From positions 124,001-188,000 of the forward strand of contig NZ_JAEMNV010000008.1 of NCBI RefSeq assembly GCF_016482825.1: a DNA stretch of 64,000 bases. Reading direction: 5' to 3'. Source of the DNA: Antrihabitans stalagmiti (GTDB lineage: Bacteria > Actinomycetota > Actinomycetes > Mycobacteriales > Mycobacteriaceae). Positions within the stretch are counted from its first letter, which is position 1. Each line of letters opens with the position of its first letter. The translations under genes and the position numbers were made by a program. Below are positions 10,301 to 20,368 of this stretch, in pieces. The notes beneath the pieces were generated by a model. It was not told the origin of the DNA. It was given only the letters and a program-made list of their open reading frames with translations, and did not search any database.

Positions 10301-11918
10301 CGCGTATCGCGTCGAGCGGTGGGTTGGTCACCTGAGCGAACAGCGCGACGAAGTAGTCGTACAGCAGCCGGGAACGCCGCGACAGCACAGCGATCGGAGT
10401 ATCGGTTCCCATGGAGCCCAGAGGTTCTCCCCCGGTTGCTGCCATCGGATGCAGCAATACTCGGAGGTCTTCCTCTGTGTAGCCGAACGCTAGCTGGCGT
10501 CGTACGACGGCCGCGTGGTTGTGCGCGACCCGCTGTCGCTCCGGCAAGGTGTCCAGACCGACCAGGCCCGAATACAGCCACTCCTCGTACGGATGCTCCG
10601 TCGCCAGTTCGGTCTTGATCTCGTCGTCGTCGATGATCCGACCTCGCGCCGTGTCCACGAGGAACATCCGCCCGGGCGACAGTCTGCCCTTCTCGACGAC
10701 GTCCTCGGGCGCAACCGGCAGCACACCCGCTTCACTGGCGAGGATGATCCTGTCATCGAGCGTCCGCCACCAGCGTCCCGGTCGTAAACCGTTGCGGTCC
10801 AACACCGCACCGACGCACGTTCCGTCCGTGAAGGTGACGCACGCGGGTCCGTCCCATGCCTCCATTATCGACGCGTGGTACTGGTAGAACGCGGTCCGCT
10901 CCGCTGCCATCGACGTGTGGTTCTCCCACGCCTCGGGGACCATCATCATCACGGCGTGCGGGAGCGTACGACCCCCGAGGTGCAGCAATTCGAGCACCTC
11001 GTCGAACGATGCCGAATCCGAGGAATCCGGCGAGCAGATCGGGAACAGCCTGCTCAGGTCGCCTGGGATGAGATCGGATGCGAGCAGTGCCTCTCGCGCG
11101 TGCATCCGATTGCGGTTACCGCGGACGGTGTTGATCTCGCCGTTGTGTGCGACGAACCGGAACGGATGCGCGAGCGGCCAGGACGGAAAGGTGTTGGTGG
11201 AGAAGCGACTGTGCACGATCGCAATGGCACTCGCGCACCGCTTGTCCCGCAGGTCGGGAAAGAACAGCGGTAGCTGTGCGGTCGTCAGCATGCCCTTGTA
11301 GGCGATCGTTCGACTCGACAGCGACGGGAAGTAGACGCCGGTTCCCGCAGCCTCGGTATCGGGCGTGATTCGTTCCGCTTGCTTGCGAAGCGGATACACC
11401 AAGCGGTCGAGAGCAAGGCCGCCTACGTCGCCGCTCGGTGCTGCGACGAACAGCTGACTCATATGGGGCAGACAGGACAGTGCTGTGCGGCCGACGTCGG
11501 CTCCCGCGGGATCGACGGGAACCTCACGCCAGCCAAGGATTTCGAGGTGCTCGTCCTCGGCGATCGCTTCGATTCGGTGCATCGCCTCGAGCCGAGCCGT
11601 CTCGTCCTGCGGGAGGAAGCAGATCCCGGCGGCATAGGTGTTGCTACCGTCTGCCAGCTGTTGCGGGAGCTCGAATTCGACAGTCTCGGAGAACAACTCG
11701 ACTGGCAGCTGAATCAGGATGCCGGCCCCGTCACCACTGTTGGGCTCAGCGCCCGCCGCGCCGCGATGATCCAGATTCTCCAGCGCAAGCAAACCATCGG
11801 AGACGATCGAGTGCGACCGCAGACCACGAATGTTCGCAACCATGGCTACGCCACACGAATCGGCTTCGCGATCCGGATGGTACAAACCCTGCGCTGAGGG
11901 AAGCTGAGAGAAAAGCAC
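7344..11918 (-). CDS. gltB: glutamate synthase large subunit
   Basis: GltB makes two glutamates from glutamine and 2-oxoglutarate. The 1524-residue product has an N-terminal Ntn-type glutaminase whose nucleophile is Cys22 (DSCGVAM) after a 21-residue propeptide that should be removed, an FMN synthase domain ([17 protein letters not shown] region), a 3Fe-4S motif CxxxxxCxxxxC (CHLDTCPVG) and a C-terminal beta-helix rich in Gly. GTG 11918 was chosen because it gives the expected propeptide and has a strong Shine-Dalgarno, GGAGGT, just upstream; the frame is open for 108 codons before it, but that stretch overlaps the structured leader. Operon with gltD. Confidence 0.96.
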   Translation of the reverse strand: MLFSQLPSAQGLYHPDREADSCGVAMVANIRGLRSHSIVSDGLLALENLDHRGAAGAEPNSGDGAGILIQLPVELFSETVEFELPQQLADGSNTYAAGICFLPQDETARLEAMHRIEAIAEDEHLEILGWREVPVDPAGADVGRTALSCLPHMSQLFVAAPSGDVGGLALDRLVYPLRKQAERITPDTEAAGTGVYFPSLSSRTIAYKGMLTTAQLPLFFPDLRDKRCASAIAIVHSRFSTNTFPSWPLAHPFRFVAHNGEINTVRGNRNRMHAREALLASDLIPGDLSRLFPICSPDSSDSASFDEVLELLHLGGRTLPHAVMMMVPEAWENHTSMAAERTAFYQYHASIMEAWDGPACVTFTDGTCVGAVLDRNGLRPGRWWRTLDDRIILASEAGVLPVAPEDVVEKGRLSPGRMFLVDTARGRIIDDDEIKTELATEHPYEEWLYSGLVGLDTLPERQRVAHNHAAVVRRQLAFGYTEEDLRVLLHPMAATGGEPLGSMGTDTPIAVLSRRSRLLYDYFVALFAQVTNPPLDAIREEIVTSLRRVMGPEQNLLEPTPASCRQIVLPWPVLDNDELGKLIHINDDGDHPGHAATVLRTLYDVERGSEGLAEALDELRISASEAIAAGFRTIVLSDRDSDHSRAPIPSLLAISAVHHHLVRTKERTQVAVVVESGDAREVHHVAMLIGFGAAAVNPYLAMETIEDLISSGELTGVERSVATRNYLVALGKGVLKVMSKMGISTVASYTSAQAFEAIGLDRELVDEYFTGTVSQLGGVGLDVLAEEVKLRHRRAFPDNPTAVVHRGLDVGGEYQFRREGELHLFTPETVFLLQHATRTGRSEVFAKYSEQVDQLSAEGGTLRGLFGFREGLREPVPLDEVEPVAEIVKRFNTGAMSYGSISAEAHETMAIAMNRLGGRSNSGEGGEDTDRLYDPQRRSAVKQVASGRFGVTSDYLVNATDIQIKMAQGAKPGEGGQLPAFKVYPTIAKTRHSTPGVGLISPPPHHDIYSIEDLAQLIHDLKNANHNARVHVKLVSSVGVGTVAAGVSKAHADVVLISGHDGGTGASPLTSLKHAGAPWEIGLADAQQTLVLNGLRDRVTVQCDGGLRTGRDVIVAALLGAEEFGFSTAPLVVAGCIMMRVCHLDTCPVGVATQNPELRKRFTGKPEFVEDFFRFIAEDVRKYLAQLGFRSIDEAVGHADALDTADGIAHWKSRGLDLTPVFHVPVDAEGQPMPQRRRTRTQDHGLVFALDQTLIQLAASALEDARPLRLDLPVRNVNRTVGTLLGAEVTRRYGASGLTDDTIRITLTGSAGQSLGAFLPPGITLDLVGDANDYVGKGLSGGRVVVRPHADAPIVAEANVIAGNTVLYGATSGEVFLRGRAGERFCARNSGATAVVEGVGDHACEYMTGGRVVVLGPTGRNIAAGMSGGIAYVLGLDPSAVNPAMVELDAPDADDLRWLRDVVVKHHRWTGSALAESILADWPRRSRSFCKVMPTDYKRVLRATRVAKAEGRDVEAAIMEAARA

Positions 11919-12293
11919 CGGGGACCTCCGCGTCTGCCAGCGGTGCCGTCGGAGAAGGCGCAGCGCGCTATCCGGTGGCCTCGCTAGCGGGACCGCCACA
12001 AGGGCGTCTGCTATCGGTTTGCCGGGACAGCATCGGCCCTTGAAGGACTCGAAATATCCGAGTTGTCCGAGCCTAGCAGTTGCAGGCCGGTCTCTCTCGG
12101 CGAGAATTCCGAACTCCGCAGCGCGCATTGACACTTCGCAGCGCCCGCAACGTGCTGGTGGGCGTGCGCAGTGCCGGGTGGTGCTGCGTAGTCGCCGGGC
12201 GCATTGCCAGCGCCTACGGCGGGAGGGTGCCCCTGCCGTCATCGGACGACGTCAAGGTGACCCTGGCGCCGTCCGAGTCGACGAAGCGAGCAG
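11919..12293 (-). other. 375-base gap between lgt and gltB: promoter and leader region
   Basis: No gene is supported here although one frame is open. On the leftward strand it holds, in order, the end of the lgt transcript, a -10-like TAGGCT at 12075-12070, and a probable leader of about 145 bases with several stems, then the gltB Shine-Dalgarno. I saw no T-box and no riboswitch class I can name. Confidence 0.5.
11999..12042 (-). promoter_or_regulatory. candidate structured leader hairpin of gltB
   Basis: Read on the minus strand, CAAGGGC pairs with GCCCTTG (7 bp), enclosing a 3x3 internal loop (CGA opposite GAC, allowing tandem sheared G-A pairs) and an inner stem TGCTGTC with GATAGCA (one G-U) around a 10-base loop. 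Directly downstream GTGGC and GCCAC can form a second stem. It lies about 80 bases before the gltB start. The fold is seen by eye only; the role (attenuation or ligand sensing) is inference. Confidence 0.35.
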
Positions 12294-13898
12294 TTACTTG
12301 GAGCGGTCCAGCCGCGATCGGACTCGACGGAAGAGTGTCTGCGCAGATTTCGAGGCCTTCGCAACGACCGCCGATCGGGTCGTCGAGTCGTCCGGAGTTG
12401 CCGGTTCCGTTTTGGCAGGCTCTGCTTTTGCGGGCTCGACCTTGGCCGTCTCGGCCTTCGCCGGCTCTGCTTTCGCCGGCACAGCCTTCACTGGCTCAGC
12501 CTTGGCGGCTTCGACCTTCTCCGGCTCAGCCTTCACTGGCTCAGCCTTGGCGGCTTCGACCTTCGCTGGTTCAGCTTTCGCCGGCACAGCCTTCACTGGC
12601 TCAGCCTTGGCGGCTTCGACCTTCTCAGGCTCGACCTTCTTGGGCTCGGGCTTGGCTACCTTGGCTGGCTCAGCCTTCGCCTTTGTCACCGTCGCGGCCG
12701 GTGCAGCGGCGGTCTCGGAGACTGCGGCGTCCTTCGGGGCAGCGTCCTTCGCGGAAGAGTCCGCATCGGACGCCTCGACAGCCTCGACAACCTCGGCCTT
12801 CGGCTCCTTGTTCAGCAGCGACTTGACGCGACCCGCGAGTGTCGGCGCCGCGACTGCTCCCGCTGTACCTGCCGTCCCGTCCTCGGGCACCTCGGCGGCG
12901 TCGTCATCGACATCTTCGGTGTCGTCGGTGTCTTCGACGAGTCCAGCACCGTCTTCGTCGACCTCATCAACCTCGTCGGCTTCCGCGTCAGCCTCGAGCG
13001 CAGCGGCTTCGCGCGTCTCCCTCGACAGCAGTTCCTCCGGTTCCTCGCGACCCTTCTCGGCGAAGATGAAGTAGGCGGCAGCGAGAACGAAGACGATCGC
13101 CGACGTGAACGAGTTGATCCGAATTCCCGCGATGTGGGACGCCTCGTCGGCACGCATCAGTTCGACACCGAACCGGCCCAAGCAGTAGCCAGCCACGTAC
13201 AGGGCGAACAGTCGACCGTGACCGATTTTGAAGCGACGGTCCAGCACGACGAGCAGACCGACGATCAACACGTTCCAGAGCAGCTCGTACAGGAACGTCG
13301 GGTGCACTACCTTCTCGACGACGCCGATGGACACACCGTTGAGGTCGTTGCGCTCACCGAGCGAGTTGAAGCGCTGGTAGATCTCCAGGCCCCACGGCAG
13401 GTCGGTTTCGCGGCCGTAGAGCTCCTGATTGAAGTAGTTGCCGATGCGGCCGATCGCTTGCGCGAGCAGGATGCCTGGCGCGATCGCGTCACCGAAGGCG
13501 CCGAGCGGTATGCCTCGTTGCCTGCAGCCGAGCCACGCTCCGATGGCGCCGAAGAAGACGGCACCCCAGATACCGAGACCGCCCTGCCAGATTTTCAGCG
13601 CATCGATCGGGCTCTGGCCTTCGCCGAAGTACTTCGGCCAGTCGGTCGCAACGTGATAGATGCGCCCACCGATCAGACCGAACGGAACCGCCCAGATCGC
13701 GATGTCGAGGACGGTGCCCGGCTCTCCCCCACGCGCGAGCCACCGCCGCTCGCCCCAGAAGATCGCGACGATGATTCCGACGATGATGAAGAACGCGTAC
13801 GCCCGCAGCGGGAACGGACCCAGCTCCCAGACGCCCTGCGGCGGGCTGGGGATGTAGGCCAAGACGTCCGTCGCGGAGGTCGGCAGAGAAGAAGTCAC
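12294..13898 (-). CDS. lgt: prolipoprotein diacylglyceryl transferase with long charged tail
   Basis: Lgt moves diacylglycerol from phosphatidylglycerol to the lipobox Cys of prolipoproteins in the cytoplasmic membrane. The first ~280 of 534 residues form the multi-pass enzyme with the family motifs GGRIYHVATDW, IWQGGLGIWGA and GRIGNYFNQELYG. From about 284 a cytoplasmic tail follows, first acidic (Glu/Asp-rich, to ~360), then Ala/Lys/Pro/Glu repeats, ending basic (RRVRSRLDRSK). Mycobacterial Lgt also has a C-terminal extension, but this one is longer. The GTG start overlaps the trpA stop by four bases (GTGA), so lgt is the last gene coupled to trp. Confidence 0.93.
   Translation of the reverse strand: MTSSLPTSATDVLAYIPSPPQGVWELGPFPLRAYAFFIIVGIIVAIFWGERRWLARGGEPGTVLDIAIWAVPFGLIGGRIYHVATDWPKYFGEGQSPIDALKIWQGGLGIWGAVFFGAIGAWLGCRQRGIPLGAFGDAIAPGILLAQAIGRIGNYFNQELYGRETDLPWGLEIYQRFNSLGERNDLNGVSIGVVEKVVHPTFLYELLWNVLIVGLLVVLDRRFKIGHGRLFALYVAGYCLGRFGVELMRADEASHIAGIRINSFTSAIVFVLAAAYFIFAEKGREEPEELLSRETREAAALEADAEADEVDEVDEDGAGLVEDTDDTEDVDDDAAEVPEDGTAGTAGAVAAPTLAGRVKSLLNKEPKAEVVEAVEASDADSSAKDAAPKDAAVSETAAAPAATVTKAKAEPAKVAKPEPKKVEPEKVEAAKAEPVKAVPAKAEPAKVEAAKAEPVKAEPEKVEAAKAEPVKAVPAKAEPAKAETAKVEPAKAEPAKTEPATPDDSTTRSAVVAKASKSAQTLFRRVRSRLDRSK
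12482..12624. repeat. in-frame tandem repeats in the lgt tail
   Basis: A 38-base unit starting CAGCCTTCACTGGCTCAGCC occurs at 12482, 12527 and 12587, spaced 45 and 60 bases apart (multiples of 15). It encodes KVEAAKAEPVKA-type peptides. Shorter, imperfect units continue on both sides (about 12410-12666), so copy number is likely to vary between strains. Confidence 0.8.
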
Positions 13899-14698
13899 GA
13901 CGCAACGGTAGCGGAGCGCACTCCTCGAGCGAGTTCGGCCGTGAGTCGACGGACTTCGTCGACACCTTCGCCGGCCGCCGAAACCAACGCCGAACCGACG
14001 ATGACGCCGTCGGCGAACTGAGCTATTTCCGCTGCTTGCGCACCTGATCGGACACCGAGCCCGACCCCTACCGGGATATCGGAATGAGTCCGGATGCGGG
14101 CCGTCAACTCGGGCGCCGCAGACGAAACGGCGTCACGCGCACCCGTCACACCCATCGTCGACGCCGCGTAGACGAAGCCGCTGCTCTTGTCGATCGTCAT
14201 GTTGAGACGCTCTTCCGTCGACGACGGCGCGACGAGGAAGATCCGATCGAGATGGTGTTGTTCGGATGCGGCGAACCACTGGTCCGCTTCTTCCGGAATG
14301 AGGTTGGGCGTGATGAGTCCAAGGCCGCCCGCCGCAGCGAGATCGCGGGAGAAGGCGTCGACGCCGTAACGGAGGACTGGATTCCAGTAGGTCATCACGA
14401 CGGCCTTGCCGCCGACGGACGCGATCTGCTCGACGACCGTGAAGACGTCACGAACCCTGATGCCGTTGCTCAACGCTTGTTCGGCGGCCGCCTGGATCAC
14501 CGGCCCGTCCATGACGGGATCGGAGTACGCGATGCCGACTTCGATGACGTCGCAACCTGATTCGACCATCGCCTTGAAGACGTCGATCGAGCCGTCGAGA
14601 TCCGGGTAACCGGCGGGCAGATACCCGATCAGTGCCGCCCTGTTCTCGGCGCGGCACTGCGCGAAGGTCGGCGCAAGGCGAGATTCACGTTCACTCAT
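13895..14698 (-). CDS. trpA: tryptophan synthase alpha chain
   Basis: TrpA cleaves indole-3-glycerol phosphate to indole and glyceraldehyde 3-phosphate and tunnels indole to TrpB. The 267-residue barrel carries the substrate-site stretches [17 protein letters not shown] (catalytic Glu and Asp) and GVGLGVRSG (phosphate site). ATG 14698 gives the usual length and overlaps the trpB stop (ATGA); the frame opens 18 codons earlier without family support. It overlaps lgt at its other end, so trpB-trpA-lgt are translationally coupled. Confidence 0.96.
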   Translation of the reverse strand: MSERESRLAPTFAQCRAENRAALIGYLPAGYPDLDGSIDVFKAMVESGCDVIEVGIAYSDPVMDGPVIQAAAEQALSNGIRVRDVFTVVEQIASVGGKAVVMTYWNPVLRYGVDAFSRDLAAAGGLGLITPNLIPEEADQWFAASEQHHLDRIFLVAPSSTEERLNMTIDKSSGFVYAASTMGVTGARDAVSSAAPELTARIRTHSDIPVGVGLGVRSGAQAAEIAQFADGVIVGSALVSAAGEGVDEVRRLTAELARGVRSATVAS

Positions 14699-15999
14699 GA
14701 TGCCGACCCCTCCGCATTCGTTGCTTTCGCTTCGTCGAGCAGTCCGAACCACTTCGCAGCGGTATCCATGTCTTTGTCGCCGCGACCGGACAGGTTCACC
14801 AAAATGATTGCGCCAGGACCCAATTCCTTGCCGAGCTTCAGTGCGCCCGCGACTGCATGTGCCGATTCGATGGCCGGGATGATGCCCTCGGTTCGACTGA
14901 GCAGAAGCAAAGCGTCCATCGCTTCGGTGTCGGTGATCGGCGCATATTCGGCGCGCCCGATGTCCTTGAGGTGAGCGTGTTCGGGTCCGACGCCCGGGTA
15001 GTCGAGGCCTGCCGAGATCGAGTGCGATTCGATGGTCTGGCCGTCGTCGTCCTGCAGCAGGTACGAGTACGCACCCTGGAACGCTCCGGGCGTGCCACCC
15101 GCGAATGTCGCGGCGTGCCTTCCGGTTTCGACACCGTCGCCTGCAGCTTCGTAACCGACGAGACGAACGTCAGCATCGTCGATGAACGCGTGGAAGATGC
15201 CGATCGCATTGGACCCGCCACCGACGCACGCTGTCACTGCGTCGGGCAGCCTGCCGGTCAGTGCCTGCACCTGAGCGCGTGCCTCCAGTCCGATGATCCG
15301 CTGAAAGTCGCGGACCAGAACAGGGAACGGATGCGGACCCGCGGCCGTACCGAAGCAGTAGTAAGTGTTGTGGGCGTTGGTAACCCAGTCGCGCAGCGCC
15401 TCGTTGATCGCGTCCTTGAGGGTGCGGGATCCCGACTCCACCGACACGACGATCGAACCGAGCAGACGCATGCGAGCGACGTTCAGCGCTTGCCGTTCGG
15501 TATCGAGCGCGCCCATGTAGATGATGCATTCGAGGCCGAGCAGTGCGCACGCAGTCGCCGTTGCGACACCGTGCTGACCTGCGCCCGTCTCGGCGATGAT
15601 TCGGGTTTTGCCCATCCGCTTGGCGAGCAGCACCTGTCCGAGCACATTGTTGATCTTGTGCGAGCCGGTGTGATTGAGGTCTTCGCGCTTGAGAAGAATC
15701 CTTGCGCCACCGGCATGTTCGCCGAGACGTCGCGTTTCGTACACCGGCGATGGCCGCCCTGTGTAGTCGCGCTGCAACTGGTCCAGCTCGTCGAGGAAGG
15801 AGTCGTCGATGCGGGCTTTCTCGTACTCCGCGGTGACTTCCTCGATCACGGCCATGAGGGCCTCGGGAACGTGGCGGCCGCCGTAGACCCCGAAGTGTCC
15901 ACCGATGTCCGGCTCGTGGTGGCTACGTTCGGAAATGCCGTCGCTTGCCCTCGGAAGGCCTGCGCCCTTGGCGTCGAGTATCGATACTTGCTCTCGCAT
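14695..15999 (-). CDS. trpB: tryptophan synthase beta chain
   Basis: TrpB condenses indole with serine using PLP to give tryptophan. The 434-residue product has the PLP lysine in [11 protein letters not shown], the GAGQHGVA substrate loop and the GGGSNAIG phosphate-binding loop. An N-terminal extension of about 35 residues precedes the conserved [15 protein letters not shown], as in other actinomycetes. It lies 75 bases downstream of trpC, a gap that holds a hairpin, and overlaps trpA by four bases. Confidence 0.97.
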   Translation of the reverse strand: MREQVSILDAKGAGLPRASDGISERSHHEPDIGGHFGVYGGRHVPEALMAVIEEVTAEYEKARIDDSFLDELDQLQRDYTGRPSPVYETRRLGEHAGGARILLKREDLNHTGSHKINNVLGQVLLAKRMGKTRIIAETGAGQHGVATATACALLGLECIIYMGALDTERQALNVARMRLLGSIVVSVESGSRTLKDAINEALRDWVTNAHNTYYCFGTAAGPHPFPVLVRDFQRIIGLEARAQVQALTGRLPDAVTACVGGGSNAIGIFHAFIDDADVRLVGYEAAGDGVETGRHAATFAGGTPGAFQGAYSYLLQDDDGQTIESHSISAGLDYPGVGPEHAHLKDIGRAEYAPITDTEAMDALLLLSRTEGIIPAIESAHAVAGALKLGKELGPGAIILVNLSGRGDKDMDTAAKWFGLLDEAKATNAEGSAS

Positions 16000-16038
16000 G
16001 TGTTAGCTATCCCCTGCTGCCATTGGTCCAGCCTGATT

Positions 16039-16071
16039 TGTCGGATGGTGAAACGGCACGGCTCACCGACA
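16039..16071 (-). other. hairpin in the trpC-trpB gap
   Basis: TGTCGG (16039-16044) pairs with CCGACA (16066-16071); GGTGA/TCACC just inside offers an alternative pairing. It starts four bases after the trpC stop and is followed by no T-run. It could be an mRNA processing or stability element between trpC and trpB rather than a terminator. Confidence 0.3.
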
Positions 16072-16074
16072 GGT

Positions 16075-16884
16075 TCAGCGGGCCGGCTTGGGGCACGACG
16101 GATGCGTGCCTGCCGTCACCAGATCGGCTACCGCGCTGCGCGGATCGCCACTGCGTACAAGTCCTTCGCCGACGAGGACGGCATCTGCACCCGCACCCGC
16201 GTAGGCGAGCAGGTCAGCTGTCCCACGGACACCGGACTCGGCGATCCTGATGACTTCAGACGGTAGTCCGGGTGCGATCCTGGCAAAGCTGTCGCGGTCG
16301 ATTTCGAGAGTCTTCAAGTTCCGCGCGTTGACTCCGATCACCTTGGCACCGGCTTCGAGAGCGCGATCGGCCTCTTGTTCGGTGTGCACCTCGACCAGCG
16401 CCGTCATACCGAGTGATTCGGTCCGATCGAGCAGCGACGCAAGCGCGTCCTGCTCCAGTGCGGCAACGATCAAGAGGATGACGTCGGCGCCGTGCGCCCG
16501 TGCTTCGTGGATCTGATACGGCCCAACCATGAAGTCTTTACGCAGCACAGGAATGTGAACTGCGGCACGTACGGCATCGAGATCGTCGAGAGATCCGTGG
16601 AAGCGGCGGCCCTCGGTCAGCACGCTGATGATGCGAGCGCCGCCGGACTGATACGCCAACGCAAGTTCGGCGGGGTCGGCGATTTCGGCGAGCGCGCCCT
16701 TCGACGGGCTTGCGCGCTTGACCTCGGCAATCACGCCGATTCCAGGCTCACGCAACGCGGCGATGGCGTCGAGTGCTGGGGGTGCCGCCGCAGCTGCAGC
16801 CTTGATCTGAGCGAAGTCGAGAACAGCCTCGCGGGCGGCGACATCGGCGCGAACCCCGTCGAGAATCGAGTCGAGTACGGTCAT
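16075..16884 (-). CDS. trpC: indole-3-glycerol phosphate synthase
   Basis: TrpC closes the indole ring to give indole-3-glycerol phosphate. The 269-residue TIM barrel shows the family motifs [12 protein letters not shown] (catalytic Lys and phosphate site), [21 protein letters not shown] and IAESGVRG. It is single-function: no TrpF domain is attached, and no trpF is in the window, so that step should fall to the hisA product (PriA). It lies 87 bases downstream of the trp-associated membrane protein, across a hairpin. Confidence 0.96.
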   Translation of the reverse strand: MTVLDSILDGVRADVAAREAVLDFAQIKAAAAAAPPALDAIAALREPGIGVIAEVKRASPSKGALAEIADPAELALAYQSGGARIISVLTEGRRFHGSLDDLDAVRAAVHIPVLRKDFMVGPYQIHEARAHGADVILLIVAALEQDALASLLDRTESLGMTALVEVHTEQEADRALEAGAKVIGVNARNLKTLEIDRDSFARIAPGLPSEVIRIAESGVRGTADLLAYAGAGADAVLVGEGLVRSGDPRSAVADLVTAGTHPSCPKPAR

Positions 16885-16947
16885 CGCTGCTCGAATCCTT
16901 TCTGGGAAATCGGCCGATGTTGTCGGTCGTTGATCGGATCTTGACTA

Positions 16948-16969
16948 GCGTAGAGGGCTTGCCCTACGC
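16948..16969 (-). terminator. hairpin two bases after the TAMP stop
   Basis: GCGTAgaGGGC and GCCCTACGC pair around a TT loop with a two-base bulge (9 bp). It sits immediately after the stop codon of the trp-associated membrane protein and before trpC. With no T-run it may be a partial terminator or 3'-end protector that lowers trpCBA expression relative to trpE. Confidence 0.45.
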
Positions 16970-16971
16970 GG

Positions 16972-17628
16972 TTATCGCCGGGTGCCATCGTCGTCCCCGT
17001 CGTCGGCGGTCGGATCGGTGCCCGCATCGAGCGCATCCCACAGCACCCGTTGCGACGTTTCCGCATCGCCTGTCTCCGCTGCTTTCGCCACCGAGACTTT
17101 CGCCAGTTCGCCGGCGTTCGAGCCACGCCTGTCGTACTTGGCGGACAGGCCGCGCTGTGCCGAATTCCTTCGGAGCAGAAGCAGTCCGGCAACGACCGAG
17201 ACCACCCCGCCGAGCAACGCGAGCAACGCCGCCGCTGGATGTGTTTGCACCCCGGTGACCTCTGCTCGCCCGGGCAGTTCGGCAAGTCGTCCAGCACGGT
17301 CGTTCGTTGCGCTACCCGCAAGCAACGCAACGGCAGGCACGGCTGCGGCGACACCGACCGCGACGATCAGAACCGCGAACACTTTGAGTACCCATCCGCG
17401 GACGGCGAAAACAGCTGCGATCGCTGCGACGAATACAAGCGCGAACGGCGTCAGCGTCGCTGCCCACGTCCCGCCGAGGATCGCGTCGACGCGATCCTCA
17501 CCGAGGCCGTCGGACGACTCGACCCGCACCCAGGTCAGCCGCGACGACGCCCACAGACACAGCGCCGCGACGGCGAGTGCTGCCACTGCCGCCAACGGGT
17601 ACCTGCGCGCCGGACTCTGCTCGGTCAA
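16972..17628 (-). CDS. Trp biosynthesis-associated membrane protein (TAMP family)
   Basis: This 218-residue protein has four predicted membrane segments (about 11-29, 57-77, 80-105, 131-152) and a charged, acidic cytoplasmic tail. Position and layout match the actinobacterial family named for its place in trp operons (TIGR02234; Rv1610 in M. tuberculosis). Biochemical role is unknown. The likely start is TTG 17628, which overlaps the trpE stop (TTGA) by four bases, so it is translated with trpE. A hairpin follows its stop codon. Confidence 0.85.
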   Translation of the reverse strand: MTEQSPARRYPLAAVAALAVAALCLWASSRLTWVRVESSDGLGEDRVDAILGGTWAATLTPFALVFVAAIAAVFAVRGWVLKVFAVLIVAVGVAAAVPAVALLAGSATNDRAGRLAELPGRAEVTGVQTHPAAALLALLGGVVSVVAGLLLLRRNSAQRGLSAKYDRRGSNAGELAKVSVAKAAETGDAETSQRVLWDALDAGTDPTADDGDDDGTRR

Positions 17629-19208
17629 TCCGAGGCACCGCCGTAGGTCCGCATGGTCTTCGCGGCGGCGATCGCGCCGAGCACAGCCATCGCTTTGTTC
17701 TTCGCCTCGGTGTCCTCGTACTCGGCGACCGAATCCGCGACGACGCCTGCACCGGCCTGCACGAAGGCCTTCCCGTTTTTCACGAGCGCTGTGCGGATCG
17801 TGATGGCCGTGTCCGCGTCACCGGCGAAGTCGAGGTAACCCACGATGCCGCCGTAGATGCCGCGTCGCGTCGGTTCCAACTCGTCGATCAGTTCCATCGC
17901 CCTGACCTTCGGTGCACCCGACAGCGTTCCCGCCGGGAAGCACGCGGCAACTGCATCGAGTGCACGCTTGCCCTTTGCGAGGTGACCCGACACCGTCGAC
18001 ACCAGATGCATCACGTGGCTGTACCGCTCGATGTGGCGGTACGCGCTCACCTTGACGGTGCCCGGCTGGCACACCCGCCCCAGATCGTTGCGGCCGAGGT
18101 CGACCAACATCAGATGCTCGGCGTTCTCCTTCTCGTCCGCGAGCAGACCCTTCTCCAAGAGAATGTCGTCTTCTTCGGACTCGCCACGCCACCGGGTGCC
18201 TGCGATCGGATGGGTCGTCGCGACACCGTCTTTCACCGTTACAAGGGCTTCGGGACTCGACCCGACGATCGAGAACGCCGTGCCGCCGTTGCCGTTCGGA
18301 ATGTGCAGCAGGTACATGTACGGACTCGGATTCGACGCCCGAAGCATGCGATACAGGTCGATCGGGGTCCCGTCGTAATCCATCTCGAAGCGCTGCGAGA
18401 GCACCACCTGGAACGCCTCACCCGCTTCGATTTCCTCGACGAGTCTGCGCACGCCGGCACCGAACTCTTCGGTTGTGCGCTGGCGCCGAAAATCCGGCTT
18501 GGGACGGTCGAACGTCGACACCGTCGAGGGTGCGGTCGTCGCAAGCGCCTCGGTCATCTTGTCGAGCCGTGCGACCGCGTCGTCGTATGCCTCGTCGACG
18601 TGGGCGTCCGTACCGTTCCAATTGACCGCGTTGGCGATCAGAGTGATCGCACCCTCGTGGTGATCGAAGGCCGCGAGATCGGTCGCGAGCAGCATCACCA
18701 TCTCGGGAATCTGCAGATCGTCGACCGCATGGGTCGGCAGCTTCTCGATCCGACGAACCGCGTCGTAGCCCATGAACCCGACCATGCCGCCGGTCAGCGG
18801 GGGAAGCCCCGGCAGGCGTTCGGTCTGCAACAGATCCAGCGTCGCCCGCAGCGCTTCGAGTGGGTTGCCACCGGACGGCGCGTCCGCCGGAATCGCACCC
18901 AGCCACGCGGCTTCGTCGTCGACGACGGTCAACGCCGACGGGCTGCCCGCTCCGATGAACGACCACCGTGACCAGGACCGGCCGTTCTCCGCCGACTCGA
19001 ACAAAAACGTGCCGGGTCCGTCGGCTGCGAGTTTGCGGTACGCCGACAGTGGCGTCTCCGAGTCGGCGAGCACCTTGCGCGTCACCGGAACAACACGATG
19101 CTCAGCGGCAAGCAGTCGGAACTGAGCGCGCGTCGTCGTCGAGTCACCCGCAGTTCCGTGTGCCGGTGCGGGTGGAATCGTCGTGGTCTCGCCAGCCATA
19201 CGAGCCAT
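17625..19208 (-). CDS. trpE: anthranilate synthase component I
   Basis: TrpE makes anthranilate from chorismate with ammonia from a TrpG partner, not encoded here. The ~527-residue product has the feedback region [17 protein letters not shown] and the chorismate-utilising core ([49 protein letters not shown]). ATG 19208 was chosen; ATG 19199 and GTG 19220 also fit. Only 47 bases separate it from divergent bcp, and I see no leader peptide with Trp codons, so classical attenuation is unlikely here. Confidence 0.95.
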   Translation of the reverse strand: MARMAGETTTIPPAPAHGTAGDSTTTRAQFRLLAAEHRVVPVTRKVLADSETPLSAYRKLAADGPGTFLFESAENGRSWSRWSFIGAGSPSALTVVDDEAAWLGAIPADAPSGGNPLEALRATLDLLQTERLPGLPPLTGGMVGFMGYDAVRRIEKLPTHAVDDLQIPEMVMLLATDLAAFDHHEGAITLIANAVNWNGTDAHVDEAYDDAVARLDKMTEALATTAPSTVSTFDRPKPDFRRQRTTEEFGAGVRRLVEEIEAGEAFQVVLSQRFEMDYDGTPIDLYRMLRASNPSPYMYLLHIPNGNGGTAFSIVGSSPEALVTVKDGVATTHPIAGTRWRGESEEDDILLEKGLLADEKENAEHLMLVDLGRNDLGRVCQPGTVKVSAYRHIERYSHVMHLVSTVSGHLAKGKRALDAVAACFPAGTLSGAPKVRAMELIDELEPTRRGIYGGIVGYLDFAGDADTAITIRTALVKNGKAFVQAGAGVVADSVAEYEDTEAKNKAMAVLGAIAAAKTMRTYGGASD

Positions 19209-19242
19209 TGTCTCAGTCACGCAGGTGTGTACGTGCCACAGG

Positions 19243-19248
19243 TACTGT
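19243..19248 (+). promoter_or_regulatory. -10 box of a probable leaderless bcp promoter
   Basis: TACTGT ends eight bases before the ATG of bcp at 19256, so transcription would begin at or next to the start codon. No Shine-Dalgarno is visible in the 47-base trpE-bcp gap. Confidence 0.45.
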
Positions 19249-19255
19249 CTGTTCA

Positions 19256-19711
19256 ATGAAGCAAGGCGAGCGCGCTCCCCAATTCGAACTGCCCGACCAG
19301 ACCGGAGCCAACCGCTCCCTGGACGACCTGCTGGCCAAAGGTCCGGTTGTGTTGTTCTTCTACCCGGCAGCCAACACTCCCGTCTGCACCGCGGAGGCCT
19401 GCCACTTCCGTGACGTCGCAGCCGAATTCGACGCACTCGGCGCAAGCCAGGTCGGCATCAGCACCGATTCCGTCGACACCCTCGCAGGTTTTGCGAAGAG
19501 CCAGCGCCTCGACTATCCGCTGCTCGCTGACGTCGGCGGTTCCGTCGCGGCCGAGTTCGGTGTGAAGCGTGGACTGCTCGGCAAGCTTGCACCGGTCAAG
19601 CGCCAGACCTTCGTCATCGACACCGATCGCACCGTCCTCAAAGTGATCGCGAGCGAATTGAAAGCGAACACTCACGCTGACCAGGCCCTCGAGTTCCTGA
19701 AGAGCCGATAG
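19256..19711 (+). CDS. bcp: thioredoxin-dependent peroxiredoxin, BCP/PrxQ type
   Basis: Bcp reduces hydrogen peroxide and organic hydroperoxides using thioredoxin. The 151-residue product has the peroxidatic Cys in the TPVCTAEAC motif with the resolving Cys five residues later, as in atypical 2-Cys PrxQ enzymes, plus the family end [19 protein letters not shown]. It is divergent from trpE, an arrangement I recall for M. tuberculosis bcpB/trpE as well. ATG 19256 follows a -10 box directly, so the mRNA is probably leaderless. Confidence 0.93.
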   Translation: MKQGERAPQFELPDQTGANRSLDDLLAKGPVVLFFYPAANTPVCTAEACHFRDVAAEFDALGASQVGISTDSVDTLAGFAKSQRLDYPLLADVGGSVAAEFGVKRGLLGKLAPVKRQTFVIDTDRTVLKVIASELKANTHADQALEFLKSR

Positions 19712-19721
19712 GCTGCGAGTT

Positions 19722-20303
19722 ATGACGTCGCAGAACGCCGATCCACAGACTCCAGTCAAAACCGGCAAGCCCACGTGGCTGAAGCGGACGATCGCCATAG
19801 CAATAGCAGCGGTCGTCCTCGTGATCATGTACTTCATCCTCGCGGCATTCATACCGCGCTGGTGGGGCATTCGTATCGGCGAGGCCGCCGACGGAACCTT
19901 CACGCGCGGAATCGGATTGGGGCTGCTGCTCGGCGTGGTCTGCACAGTCGCACCACTGCTGCTGTTCCTCCTCGCCGGGTTGTCGTGGAAGAAGCGCGGC
20001 GGCAAATTCGTCGCAGCAATCGCCGCGGTCATCGCGCTGATCATCGCGATCCCCAACTTGATGACACTGAGCATCGTCGTCGGCAGCGGCGACGGCGCAC
20101 ATTCGGGTGCTCGCAGCTTGGACACAGAAGCACCGGGTTTCCGTGGCGGCACCTTGGTCGGCGCAATCATCGGCGTCCTGGTGTTCGTGTTGGTCGCCTT
20201 CCTCGTCGTGCAGTTCAAGCGACGCGGCAAGCAACTCCGCAAGGCAAAGGCTATGCAGCAGATCGATCGCGCCCAGCAGACGATCGACCAACCCCACGTC
20301 TGA
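19722..20303 (+). CDS. four-span membrane protein of unknown function
   Basis: The 193-residue product has four predicted membrane helices (about 22-44, 63-87, 96-120, 145-165), short loops and a basic cytoplasmic C-terminus (RRGKQLRKAKAMQQ). It starts 10 bases after bcp, so the two are probably co-transcribed. No transport or enzyme motif is seen. The gene ends just before the 57-base palindrome at 20312-20368, which separates it from the convergent DUF559-like gene. Confidence 0.8.
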   Translation: MTSQNADPQTPVKTGKPTWLKRTIAIAIAAVVLVIMYFILAAFIPRWWGIRIGEAADGTFTRGIGLGLLLGVVCTVAPLLLFLLAGLSWKKRGGKFVAAIAAVIALIIAIPNLMTLSIVVGSGDGAHSGARSLDTEAPGFRGGTLVGAIIGVLVFVLVAFLVVQFKRRGKQLRKAKAMQQIDRAQQTIDQPHV

Positions 20304-20311
20304 GTTCTCCT

Positions 20312-20368
20312 CGAACGGGCTCTCAGTGCCGTGATTTCGCCGAAATCGCAGCACTGAGGGCCCGTTCG
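20312..20368. repeat. 57-base nested palindrome, copy 1; likely bidirectional terminator
   Basis: The outer arms CGAACGGGCTCTCAGTGC and GCACTGAGGGCCCGTTCG pair over 18 positions with one mismatch; inside, GATTTCG and CGAAATC form a second stem around one base. It lies between convergent genes, one base from the stop of the DUF559-like gene. A copy with 49 of 57 identical bases is at 21331-21387. Confidence 0.85.

Noticed and set aside
11919-12242. N-terminal extension of gltB by 108 codons
   Set aside because: It would displace the Cys nucleophile far from the N-terminus; a strong Shine-Dalgarno before GTG 11918 supports the shorter form.
19209-19255. trp leader peptide and attenuator before trpE
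   Set aside because: Only 47 bases to divergent bcp, with no short frame rich in Trp codons and no terminator hairpin.
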